A DNA stretch of 64,000 bases from Terriglobia bacterium (GTDB lineage Bacteria > Acidobacteriota > Terriglobia > 20CM-2-55-15). The first letter of the stretch is position 1, and each line of letters opens with the position of its first letter. The stretch lies in assembly GCA_036496425.1 (NCBI GenBank), contig DASXLG010000133.1, positions 32,109 through 96,108 of the forward strand. The letters run 5' to 3'. Position numbers and translations under genes: made by a program. Below, piece after piece: positions 17,411 through 24,742 of this stretch. The notes under the pieces were generated by a model. The model was not told where the DNA came from and ran no database searches. It was given only the letters and a program-made list of their open reading frames with translations.

Positions 17411-18358
17411 ATGTTTCGAAGAATATCCATTGCAATGATTCTGGGCCTGATGTGCGTGGTTTCCGCCGCGATGGCCCGGCAACAGGCGCCCGCAGGCGCT
17501 GATGGCGCGCGCGGCGGCGGCCGTGGACAACGGGGAGGAGGCGGCGGCCGGGGCGGCACACCCACCACAACGATGATCAAGCCGGGCCTTTTTATGATTT
17601 CCGGCATTGGCGGTTCCGCATCCGTGATCGTTCGCGTGACGGACGACGGCCTGGTTCTGGCAAATACGGGCGTGTTGGGCGATCAGAACTACGAGACCCT
17701 GATGAACATGATCAAAATGATCTCCGACAAACCCATCAAGTACGCCGTCATCGGTGATGTCCATCAGGACAAGAGCGGCGGCGCCGGTCCCATGATCAAG
17801 GCTGGAGTCCAAGTCATCGGCCATGTCAACGAGAAGGAAGGCCTGAAGACCTACACGAACGCGGCGGGAACGCCGGAGCCGCCCAACGTCACCTTCGACA
17901 AAGACTATTCGATCAAGCTCAACAACAAGGAAGTCGCACACGTTTATTACTTCGGCAAGGCCTCGACGAACGGCGATGCCTTCGTCTACTTCCCGGATTT
18001 GAAGGTCGTCACGATGGGCGATGTGTTCCAGCAGGGGATGAACTGCGACTACGCCCAGGGCGGCAGCCTGGTCGAATGGCCAAAGACCCTCGACGCGGTG
18101 ATGAAACTCGATATCGACACCGTCATTCCGAATCGCGGCAATCCGGCGACAAAAGCCGACCTTCAGGCCGCCCGCGACCGCGTCGCGAAAATCGACAGCG
18201 TCGCCATCGACCTTGTGAAGAAAGGAACTCCGAAGGAGCAGTTGCTCGCGCAGATCAACGCGGCCGATTCAACCCTGAACGTGAACGGGTTTCTGAATAT
18301 CAATGCGGCGATGCGGCTTGACGCGTTCTACGAGGAATTGCAGAAAGCGGCGAAATAG
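17411..18358 (+). CDS. Secreted metallo-beta-lactamase-fold protein with lost metal ligands
   Basis: 315 residues, GGGAGGG before the ATG. Signal peptide, then a Gly/Arg-rich low-complexity stretch (about 31-50), then an MBL fold. In active members the motif is HxHxDH; here it is D116-V-H118-Q-D120-K121 (VIGDVHQDKSGG). The third-site His is replaced in GKAS185TNGDAFVYFP, the bridging Asp is kept (TMGD204VF), and the last His region reads VIPNRGNPA. Three to four of the usual ligands are therefore gone, so hydrolase activity by the normal dinuclear mechanism is unlikely. The family is secreted and sits in clusters with receptors; it may be a binding protein. It is 102 bases after the GHWE protein. 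Confidence 0.82.
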   Translation: MFRRISIAMILGLMCVVSAAMARQQAPAGADGARGGGRGQRGGGGGRGGTPTTTMIKPGLFMISGIGGSASVIVRVTDDGLVLANTGVLGDQNYETLMNMIKMISDKPIKYAVIGDVHQDKSGGAGPMIKAGVQVIGHVNEKEGLKTYTNAAGTPEPPNVTFDKDYSIKLNNKEVAHVYYFGKASTNGDAFVYFPDLKVVTMGDVFQQGMNCDYAQGGSLVEWPKTLDAVMKLDIDTVIPNRGNPATKADLQAARDRVAKIDSVAIDLVKKGTPKEQLLAQINAADSTLNVNGFLNINAAMRLDAFYEELQKAAK

Positions 18359-18366
18359 ATAATTTT

Positions 18367-18442
18367 ATTGGAGGTTGCATCATTCGAGGTTTCTGCATTT
18401 CAAATCTCAAATGAAACAACCTCAAATGATACAACCTCCAAT
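18367..18442. repeat. Dispersed long palindrome, family C copy 1
   Basis: Arms of about 34 bases, beginning ATTGGAGGTTGCATCATTCG and ending with its imperfect complement ATGATACAACCTCCAAT, with an 8-base centre. A copy of the same design lies at 24625-24701. It separates the MBL-fold gene from the convergent gene at 18444 and may terminate both. Confidence 0.7.
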
Positions 18443-18443
18443 A

Positions 18444-19253
18444 TCATATGGAAGCCAAACGGTATGTTCCCACCGAAAGCATCACGGCATAGCCTTCTTT
18501 AACTAAGGCGCGGTTGCCGAGTCCGGCGTCCGGGCGCGACAGCCCGGTGACGCGTGCCAGCTCACCGGGGATTGTCAGCCCGGCGCCGTCCAGGAAGCAT
18601 TGAGCCACGTCGCGCAACGCGTCCGTCCGGCTCATTTTCGAGGCCAGTTCCTTCGGAAAGCGTTCTTCGGCGAGGCCCCACAGGTACGTGAACTTCGGTT
18701 CATAGACGACATCGGCCGGAACGACGATCATGGCCGCCTGGAGTTCGTCCAGCGCCCGCGTGAACGCGGCTTTCTCGAGCAGGCCCGACTCCTGGCGCAA
18801 TTCTGTCGTCGCCATTTCCCATTCTCTGCGCAGCACGCGCAGGACGTTCAAGGCCGCCTTGCTCAGCCGTTCTTTCTCCTCGCGCCGGCGAATGCCGAAG
18901 AGTGTCTTGAATGAGGGAATCATGCGGGGAGCGAGAAAGGTCGCCCGGCCTCGCGGCAGCTTGCCGTAGTAGACGCGGCCGCGCCGCAGCAGTTCATCTT
19001 TCAACCGCCAGGCGTGAGAGCTTTCCGGATCCTTTTGGACGTTCCGGGGCATAACCGCGTCGCGCCGGCCGCACACGGCAACATAGAGTGAGGGACCCGG
19101 TTTTCTGGAGTCCGTCATGCAGCCGGCAAACCCGACCCGAGCGATGAAGGCTTCGGCGTTCAAGACTGTCTGGACGGAGTCCTTCTCCTCCCGGTTCCAG
19201 TGCAGGTCCCGGTGTTCTTCGATATGAGAGGGTAATTCCTGGTATGTCGGCAA
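18444..19253 (-). CDS. Winged-helix protein, AlkZ-related/HTH_42-like
   Basis: 269 residues starting at a TTG (19253). No in-frame ATG occurs near the N-terminus. It has the pattern [12 protein letters not shown]..., a [27 protein letters not shown] segment, [12 protein letters not shown], an acidic/basic helix ([20 protein letters not shown]), and winged-helix-like parts ([22 protein letters not shown]). This resembles AlkZ-related proteins, relatives of DNA glycosylases with tandem winged helices that unlock interstrand crosslinks. The similarity is by pattern only, and the catalytic QxQ/QxD motif was not identified, so a DNA-repair role is uncertain. Confidence 0.65.
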   Translation of the reverse strand: MPTYQELPSHIEEHRDLHWNREEKDSVQTVLNAEAFIARVGFAGCMTDSRKPGPSLYVAVCGRRDAVMPRNVQKDPESSHAWRLKDELLRRGRVYYGKLPRGRATFLAPRMIPSFKTLFGIRRREEKERLSKAALNVLRVLRREWEMATTELRQESGLLEKAAFTRALDELQAAMIVVPADVVYEPKFTYLWGLAEERFPKELASKMSRTDALRDVAQCFLDGAGLTIPGELARVTGLSRPDAGLGNRALVKEGYAVMLSVGTYRLASI

Positions 19254-19277
19254 GCGAAAGCAGATTAACCTTAGTGC

Positions 19278-19697
19278 ATGAAGGTTTTCTGCGTTATTTT
19301 GATTTTGATCCCTCAGCTGGCTCTTGCCGACCGATGTCCCGACCTATCGGGAAAGTACACGATTCAGGGGCAGGATGGGCAGGCGGTCCATCTCAGTATC
19401 GATCAAGACGAATGTCTGTATATCTCAATCGAACGAAGCAGCAGTAACCAGGGAAAAAACGTCAAGGATAAGCATACCTTCGCGCTGGATGGCGTGTTAC
19501 ATCCCGGCTCGTTGGGTGGGTCGACCGAACAGTCCAGATCGTCGGCGAGGTTCGTGGGCGGAAAGCTCGAGCTGACGGTAGCATCTTCTTCCGGAGACGT
19601 AATTTCCAAGGAGACCTGGCAGCCGCTTAAAGACAAAAGCATCGAGATCAAGGATATGAAAGGCGGAACGATTCTTGCCAAAAAAGGCCGCAGATGA
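19278..19697 (+). CDS. Small exported protein of unknown function
   Basis: 139 residues. Signal peptide ([17 protein letters not shown]), then [20 protein letters not shown], the only other cysteines being in ADRCPD and DECLYI. The C-terminal part is repetitive in charge ([20 protein letters not shown]). It resembles small lipocalin/avidin-like beta-barrels that begin with a LSG-x-Y/W motif, but no assignment is secure. It overlaps the next gene by 23 bases. The divergent winged-helix gene begins 25 bases upstream on the other strand. Confidence 0.65.
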   Translation: MKVFCVILILIPQLALADRCPDLSGKYTIQGQDGQAVHLSIDQDECLYISIERSSSNQGKNVKDKHTFALDGVLHPGSLGGSTEQSRSSARFVGGKLELTVASSSGDVISKETWQPLKDKSIEIKDMKGGTILAKKGRR

Positions 19698-20082
19698 AAC
19701 CTATCCACGACTGTTTGTTGCCCGCTCGAAAATCCACGGCCTCGGCCTGTTCGCCGGCCAGGATATCGAATGGGGACAGCGCCTGATCGAGTACCAGGGA
19801 AAACTGGTTTCCCAGCGCGAGGCGCAGCGCCGCCGCCGCTTCTATGATTCAATCGGATTTACCTGCCTGATGGAATTCGGAGACGGCCGCGCCGTCGACG
19901 GTATTTTCGGCATGAACGAGTCCAGGTTCATCAATCATTCCATCAAGCCGAACGTCGCCGCCGTGCGCGAAGGCGCCGGTGGGATCATCTTTTACTCCCT
20001 GGATGACATCGCAAAGGGCGAGGAGCTCACGTTCAACTACGGGTTCAATCCCAGAAAAGCAGGAAGACGGAAGATCGTCTGA
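19675..20082 (+). CDS. SET-domain protein lysine methyltransferase
   Basis: 135 residues from a TTG at 19675, inside the end of the previous gene; AAGGCGG lies nine bases upstream and no ATG is in frame before the domain. SET motifs are clear: SKIHGLGLFAGQDIEWGQRL at about 18-37, RFINHSIKPNVAA (the NHS-x-x-PN pseudoknot motif) and GEELTFNYGF. There is no post-SET cysteine cluster. Bacterial SET proteins use S-adenosylmethionine to methylate lysines in proteins, possibly nucleoid proteins; the target is unknown. Horizontal origin from eukaryotes is possible but not demonstrable here. Confidence 0.85.
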   Translation: MPKKAADETYPRLFVARSKIHGLGLFAGQDIEWGQRLIEYQGKLVSQREAQRRRRFYDSIGFTCLMEFGDGRAVDGIFGMNESRFINHSIKPNVAAVREGAGGIIFYSLDDIAKGEELTFNYGFNPRKAGRRKIV

Positions 20083-20155
20083 CGGCAGTGGTAATGCGAT
20101 TCCCCTTTGCGTTACTATCTTCTGTTGCACGTGTTAAGAAACGCGTGAGTGGGCG

Positions 20156-20184
20156 TTGACACCTGTTGAAGCATGTGGTTGAAT
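20156..20184 (+). promoter_or_regulatory. Possible sigma-70-like promoter for the plus-strand nuo operon
   Basis: TTGACA at 20156-20161, a 17-base spacer and TTGAAT at 20179-20184 (4 of 6 matches to TATAAT). It lies about 60 bases upstream of the GTG start of nuoC. A perfect -35 with correct spacing supports it, but no transcript start can be seen. Confidence 0.4.
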
Positions 20185-20244
20185 CCACGTCTTTGTGTGA
20201 CGGCCGCTCTTCGAGACAATCCAGTTACTTCCGAGATTTAGAAA

Positions 20245-21024
20245 GTGGCAGAAGAACAAAAGGATAACCAGCAGACCGAAAAGCCGGCTGAGCCAGCAGC
20301 CCAACCCGAAAAACCCGTGGCACCGCCCAAGACGGCGGCCCCGCCGGCACCGGCGGCGCCCCCAGCGGGGGAACCCAAAGCCGCCGCTCCAAAGCCTCCG
20401 CCGCCACCGCCGGGAGCGAAGCCGGCTGCACCCGCTGCTCCGGCGAAACCCAAGGGCCCTCAACAGGAACCCTGGACGAGCCCGCTCGTCGATGCGCTCA
20501 AAGAAAAATTCGGGGGCGAGTTCGTCAAGTCGTATTCCTTTCTGGGTCAGAATCAGATTGAAGTAAAGAAGGATCGCATCGCGGAAATTATGGTGTTTCT
20601 CCGCGATAACACGATCGTTCCGTTCAACTATCTGGCGGATGAAACGGCGGTTCACTGGCCGAAGGATGAGGTGTTCGAGATCATTTACATTCTCTACTCC
20701 TTCGAGAAAAACGAATACGTCCGCGTCAAGGCCCGGGTCAAGGAATGGGAGTCGATCGAAAGCGTTGTTTCAGTCTGGACAACTGCCGACTGGCTAGAAC
20801 GCGAAGTCTACGACATGTTCGGCGTGCAGTACGCCAATCACCCCAACCTCAAACGAATCCTTCTGCCGGAGGATTGGACCGGTTTCCCGCTGCGAAAGGA
20901 TTACAACATCCGGCTGCAGGACGTGGAGTGGGTGCGCAAGCACCTCGGTATCGATTCAGGCCAGAAATACTACGTCGGAGAGGCGCGAGACGAGAGTCCG
21001 GATTACCGGACGCCGCAGGATTAA
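20245..21024 (+). CDS. nuoC: NADH-quinone oxidoreductase subunit C, with Pro/Ala-rich N-terminal extension
   Basis: 259 residues from a GTG. Residues about 1-75 are an Ala/Pro/Lys-rich low-complexity tail (KPAEPAAQPEKPVAPP and similar). The 30-kDa subunit domain then runs from about 80, with VFEIIYILYSF, and the family signature ADWLEREVYDMFGVQYANHP followed by LRKDY. NuoC sits in the peripheral arm of complex I at the cytoplasmic face, next to NuoD. Usual length is about 150-210, so the tail is extra. The gene order nuoC-D-H-I-J-K-L-M-N starts here without nuoA and nuoB, and nuoE-F-G are missing. Confidence 0.93.
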   Translation: MAEEQKDNQQTEKPAEPAAQPEKPVAPPKTAAPPAPAAPPAGEPKAAAPKPPPPPPGAKPAAPAAPAKPKGPQQEPWTSPLVDALKEKFGGEFVKSYSFLGQNQIEVKKDRIAEIMVFLRDNTIVPFNYLADETAVHWPKDEVFEIIYILYSFEKNEYVRVKARVKEWESIESVVSVWTTADWLEREVYDMFGVQYANHPNLKRILLPEDWTGFPLRKDYNIRLQDVEWVRKHLGIDSGQKYYVGEARDESPDYRTPQD

Positions 21025-21033
21025 TTTATCCAT

Positions 21034-22152
21034 ATGCCCACTAAAGACGAAACTCTATTTGATGCGAGTGAAATAACCGTCAGCATGGGGCCGCAACACC
21101 CGTCGACGCACGGCGTGCTGCAGGTGAAACTGAAGCTGGACGGCGAGCGGGTGATCGACGCCGAGTGCGTGATCGGCTACCTGCATCGCGGAGTCGAAAA
21201 GCTCGGTGAAGCGCAGACCTACGGGCAGTGGGTTCCGACGCTCGACCGCATGGACTACGTTGCGGCGGTGTCGAACTGTCTCGGTTACTGCGAAACGATC
21301 GAGAAACTTCTCGGTGTGACGGCGCCGCCGCGCGCGCAATACATCCGGATCATCATGACCGAGCTGAACCGGATCTCGAGCCACCTGCTCTGGCTTGGCA
21401 CTCACGCGCTGGATATCGGCGCGATGACCGTGTTCCTGTATGCGTTCCGCGAGCGCGAAGAAATTCTCAAGATTTTCGAGAATTATTGCGGCGCCCGCCT
21501 GACCACGCACATGTTCCGGATCGGCGGTACGCAATACGAGATCTACGCAGGTTTCGAAGACCAGGTCCGCAAATTCGTGCGGGAGTTTCCGGCCCACGTC
21601 GATGAATACGAAACGCTTTTGACCGAGAACCGCATCTGGATCGGCCGTACCCGCGGCGTCGGTGTGATTTCGGCCAAGGAAGCGATTGATCTGGGCGTCA
21701 CCGGTCCGCCGCTGCGCGGTTCGGGCGTGGAGTGGGATCTTCGAAAAGCAAAGCCATACTGCATTTATCCCGAATTTCAGTTCGATATTCCAACCGGCAC
21801 GACCGGAGATACCTACGACCGGTATATGGTGCGCATCGAGGAGATGCGGCAGTCCGCGCGGATCGTCGCGCAGGCGGTCGAGAAGATTCCAGATGGACCG
21901 ATCATGGCCAAGGTATCCAAGATCATCAAACCACCGGTGGGGGATATTTATCATTCGATCGAGGCGCCGAAAGGGGAACTCGGTTACTACATCGTCAGCG
22001 ACGGGAGCACGCAGCCGTATCGCGCGCGGGTGCGGCCGCCATCATTTGTGAACCTGCAGGCCTTAAAGAAGATGGTCGCCGGTCTCATGGTGGCCGACGT
22101 CGTGGCGATTATCGGAACGCTCGACATCGTCCTGGGCGAAATCGACCGGTAG
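21034..22152 (+). CDS. nuoD: NADH-quinone oxidoreductase subunit D
   Basis: 372 residues, the 49-kDa subunit of complex I, related to NiFe hydrogenase large subunits. The quinone-site motif is near the N-terminus ([20 protein letters not shown]), followed by GYLHRGVEK and [20 protein letters not shown]. It ends in DIVLGEIDR, as expected. It helps form the quinone-reducing pocket with NuoB. It begins nine bases after nuoC, an operon arrangement. Length is slightly shorter than in E. coli, where C and D are fused. Confidence 0.96.
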   Translation: MPTKDETLFDASEITVSMGPQHPSTHGVLQVKLKLDGERVIDAECVIGYLHRGVEKLGEAQTYGQWVPTLDRMDYVAAVSNCLGYCETIEKLLGVTAPPRAQYIRIIMTELNRISSHLLWLGTHALDIGAMTVFLYAFREREEILKIFENYCGARLTTHMFRIGGTQYEIYAGFEDQVRKFVREFPAHVDEYETLLTENRIWIGRTRGVGVISAKEAIDLGVTGPPLRGSGVEWDLRKAKPYCIYPEFQFDIPTGTTGDTYDRYMVRIEEMRQSARIVAQAVEKIPDGPIMAKVSKIIKPPVGDIYHSIEAPKGELGYYIVSDGSTQPYRARVRPPSFVNLQALKKMVAGLMVADVVAIIGTLDIVLGEIDR

Positions 22153-22179
22153 CGAAGCGTGAGCGCGATAGCGCGAAAC
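22152..22179 (+). repeat. Dispersed short repeat family E, copy 1
   Basis: GCGAAGCGTGAGCGCGATAG followed by CGCGAAAC. The same unit is at 54568-54635, at 57448-57513 and, less exactly and reversed, at 41701-41730. It begins at the last base of the nuoD stop codon and lies in the 50-base gap before nuoH. Confidence 0.7.
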
Positions 22180-22202
22180 AGGAACTAGAGCGCATTTTAT
22201 AT

Positions 22203-23243
22203 ATGGACTTTGCAATCGATTACATTCTGATACCGCTCATCAAGATCGCCCTCATTCTGGCGATCGTCCCCGGATATGTCGCCGTCATTACGCTCGCGGA
22301 ACGGAAAGTCATTGCCTGGATGCAGGTCCGGCTCGGTCCGATGCGCGTCGGTCCCTGGGGAATTCTTCAGATGGTGGCGGATCCACTCAAACTGCTGATC
22401 AAAGAAGACATCGTTCCCGATCAGGCGGACCGCTGGATTTTCACGCTGGCTCCCGTCATCTGTCTGATTCCGGCATTCATCGTACTGGCCGTGATTCCGA
22501 TCGGTCCGCCGATACATATTCTAGGCCGGACGGTCACGATGTATCTCACGGACATCAACATCGGCGTCCTTTATGTAATGTCGATTTCGTCGGTGGGGGT
22601 GCTGGGAATCATTCTCGGCGGCTGGGCCTCCAACAGCAAATATCCGTTGCTCGGAGCGCTTCGCTCTGCCGCCCAGATGGTGAGCTACGAAGTCGCGCTC
22701 GGCTTCTCGATCATCGGCGTTTTGATGCTCTCCGGCAGTTTGAGCCTGGTCAGCATCGTCGAAGCGCAGAAGAATACCGGCTACTGGTATGTCTTTCTTC
22801 AGCCGATAGGATTCATCCTTTTCTTCATCTGCGGAGTGGCGGAAACCAACCGGGCGCCCTTCGATCTGCCGGAAGCCGAATCGGAGCTGGTGGCGGGCTT
22901 CCATACGGAATACAGCGGTTTCCGATTCTCCCTGTTCTTCCTTGCAGAGTATGCCAACATGCTTACAGTGGCAGCTATGGCCGTCACCCTGTTCTGGGGC
23001 GGCTGGTTGCGGCCGTTCCCGAACGTCGCGGCGCTCTCATTCCTGGATCTGATTCCCGGAGTTCTCTGGTTCATCGCCAAAGTTGTCGTCTTCCTCTACT
23101 GCTACCTATGGTTCCGGGCGAGCTGGCCGCGTTATCGGTACGATCAGCTGATGAAGCTGGGCTGGCAATATCTCCTGCCGCTTTCGATGGCAAACGTCGT
23201 CGTGACCGCTGTGGTCGTTCTGGTTTTAGGCGGGAAAGGATAA
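22203..23243 (+). CDS. nuoH: NADH-quinone oxidoreductase subunit H (set 1)
   Basis: 346 residues from the ATG at 22203; an open frame far upstream overlaps nuoD and is not used. Membrane subunit at the base of the peripheral arm, forming the quinone tunnel and the first proton path. The signatures ITLAERKVIAWMQVRLGP, VADPLKLLIKED, and GVAETNRAPFDLPEAESELV are intact, including the AE-x-NR-x-PFDLPE motif. About eight membrane helices are visible. It shares layout with nuoH of set 2 but differs in detail, so the two are not a recent duplication. Confidence 0.95.
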   Translation: MDFAIDYILIPLIKIALILAIVPGYVAVITLAERKVIAWMQVRLGPMRVGPWGILQMVADPLKLLIKEDIVPDQADRWIFTLAPVICLIPAFIVLAVIPIGPPIHILGRTVTMYLTDINIGVLYVMSISSVGVLGIILGGWASNSKYPLLGALRSAAQMVSYEVALGFSIIGVLMLSGSLSLVSIVEAQKNTGYWYVFLQPIGFILFFICGVAETNRAPFDLPEAESELVAGFHTEYSGFRFSLFFLAEYANMLTVAAMAVTLFWGGWLRPFPNVAALSFLDLIPGVLWFIAKVVVFLYCYLWFRASWPRYRYDQLMKLGWQYLLPLSMANVVVTAVVVLVLGGKG

Positions 23244-23247
23244 ACAT

Positions 23248-23718
23248 ATGAAGGTCAAACGTCCGGAACTCAGCTTCCTTAAGAAGATATTCCTGGTCGA
23301 CTTGATCAAGGGACTGGCTCTGACGTTCTCATACCAGCGCCCTTCGAAGAATTACACGGAGCAGTACCCAAAGGTCCGTCCCAAAGTCGCGGAACGTTTC
23401 CGCGGCGCGCCGCGCCTGAACAACGATCCGGAGAACGGCGAAACGCTTTGTATCGCGTGCAACCTGTGCGCGCTGGCGTGTCCGGAACACTGCATCGAAG
23501 TGGGGTGGGAGCGTACCGCAGAAGGGAAGAAGGCGCTGACGACGTACACGTTCGATCTGTCGCGCTGCATGTTTTGCGGGCTTTGCGAGGACGCCTGCCC
23601 GACCCCATGTCTGGAACTGACACAGGATTTCGAGTTGAGCTTGTATGACCGCCGGAATATGAAGTGGGGCCGGCAGAAGCTCGAAGAAGGCAATCAGCCG
23701 GTGGTCTACACGAAATGA
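23248..23718 (+). CDS. nuoI: NADH-quinone oxidoreductase subunit I
   Basis: 156 residues, four bases after nuoH. Ferredoxin-like subunit with two 4Fe-4S binding motifs, CIACNLCALACP and CMFCGLCEDACPTPC, which carry the N6a and N6b clusters passing electrons towards NuoB. The N-terminal helix (LIKGLALTFSYQ) matches the membrane-proximal anchor of the family. This is the only nuoI in the window, since set 2 lacks one. Confidence 0.95.
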   Translation: MKVKRPELSFLKKIFLVDLIKGLALTFSYQRPSKNYTEQYPKVRPKVAERFRGAPRLNNDPENGETLCIACNLCALACPEHCIEVGWERTAEGKKALTTYTFDLSRCMFCGLCEDACPTPCLELTQDFELSLYDRRNMKWGRQKLEEGNQPVVYTK

Positions 23719-23754
23719 TGGCTGTCGCTCACAAGCCATTGAGCAACAATTGAC

Positions 23755-24285
23755 ATGCTGCAGCTAGTTCTTTTTTACATCTTTGCCGCAATCGCCATCG
23801 TCTCCGCGATTCTTTTGATCACGCGGCACAACGTGGTGCACAGCGCGGCCTTTCTTGGCTCAACCCTGTTTGCCGTCGCCGGCATTTTTCTGACGCTCCA
23901 TGCCGAGTTTCTCGCCGGTGTGCAGGTCATCGTTTATGTCGGCGGCATTCTGGTGCTGTTTGTATTCGTCATCATGTTGATCTCGGTGGAGCGCGCCGAA
24001 CATGAGCGGCAATTCAACCGGCAATGGGTCATCGCGCTGATAACCTCCGCGATCCTGATTGCGGAACTCGCATACGGCCTGTACGAGGGCCGCGATTCTC
24101 TGAACCTGCCTGTAGCGGTTCCGCCGCCCGCGGCCGCAGCTGCCGTGGTGGGGAATTCCGAGAGGGTTGGAATTGCGTTGTACACAACCTATCTATTGCC
24201 CTTTGAGATCGCGTCGATCCTGCTGCTGGTTGCGGTCGTCGGGGCTGTCGTGCTGGCGAAAAAGCGAACGCCGGCGGAAGAGTAA
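23755..24285 (+). CDS. nuoJ: NADH-quinone oxidoreductase subunit J (set 1)
   Basis: 176 residues with five hydrophobic helices. The conserved helix 3 region with VYVGGILVLFVFVIMLI (pi-bulge tyrosine) is present. The C-terminal loop carries an Ala/Pro-rich stretch (PPPAAAAAVVG), then a last helix ending AKKRTPAEE. Between the antiporter-like subunits and NuoH it helps couple redox chemistry to proton movement. It starts 36 bases after nuoI and is followed by nuoK with a 6-base gap. Confidence 0.93.
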   Translation: MLQLVLFYIFAAIAIVSAILLITRHNVVHSAAFLGSTLFAVAGIFLTLHAEFLAGVQVIVYVGGILVLFVFVIMLISVERAEHERQFNRQWVIALITSAILIAELAYGLYEGRDSLNLPVAVPPPAAAAAVVGNSERVGIALYTTYLLPFEIASILLLVAVVGAVVLAKKRTPAEE

Positions 24286-24291
24286 ACCGGT

Positions 24292-24594
24292 ATGGTTGGG
24301 ACGTTTCATTATCTGCTTTTAGGTGCGGCTCTCTTTACAATCGGCGTCATCGGCGTTCTCACGCGCAGAAATATCATGATCATCCTCATGTCGATTGAGC
24401 TGATGATGAATGCCGTCAATATCAACCTGATCGCGTTCTCCGACCGCCTTCAGCAGGTGACCGGACAGGTCTTCGCAATCTTTGTCATCACAGTCGCTGC
24501 GGCCGAAGCCGCGGTGGGTCTCGGGATCGTTATCGCGATGTTCAAGAACAAGGAAACCATGAACATCAACGAAATCGATCTGATGAAGTGGTAA
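24292..24594 (+). CDS. nuoK: NADH-quinone oxidoreductase subunit K (set 1)
   Basis: 100 residues, three membrane helices. The key glutamates of the proton channel are present in [16 protein letters not shown] and [17 protein letters not shown]. Length and end (EIDLMKW) match the family. The ATG at 24292 follows nuoJ by six bases; a family C palindrome comes after its stop. Confidence 0.94.
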   Translation: MVGTFHYLLLGAALFTIGVIGVLTRRNIMIILMSIELMMNAVNINLIAFSDRLQQVTGQVFAIFVITVAAAEAAVGLGIVIAMFKNKETMNINEIDLMKW

Positions 24595-24624
24595 CCGTAC
24601 TCAGGGAAGAAACAATGGGAACCT

Positions 24625-24701
24625 ATTGGAAATTGCATCAATCGGAGTTTCTTCATTCCAGATTTAGAAATGAAGAAACCCCGGATGATTCAATTTCCAA
24701 T
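24625..24701. repeat. Dispersed long palindrome, family C copy 2
   Basis: ATTGGAAATTGCATCAATCG, about 30 bases later its imperfect complement ends ATGATTCAATTTCCAAT. The design and part of the sequence match 18367-18442. It lies inside the nuo operon, between nuoK and nuoL, so it could attenuate transcription or protect upstream message. Confidence 0.68.
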
Positions 24702-24742
24702 GAGTCTTGTCTCGTTTTCCGTTTCTCAATAGTGGAATGTAG

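Noticed and set aside
21732..22202. Long N-terminal extension of nuoH in an open frame overlapping nuoD
   Set aside because: It is the shadow of nuoD in another frame and includes repeat E. NuoH homology starts at the ATG at 22203.
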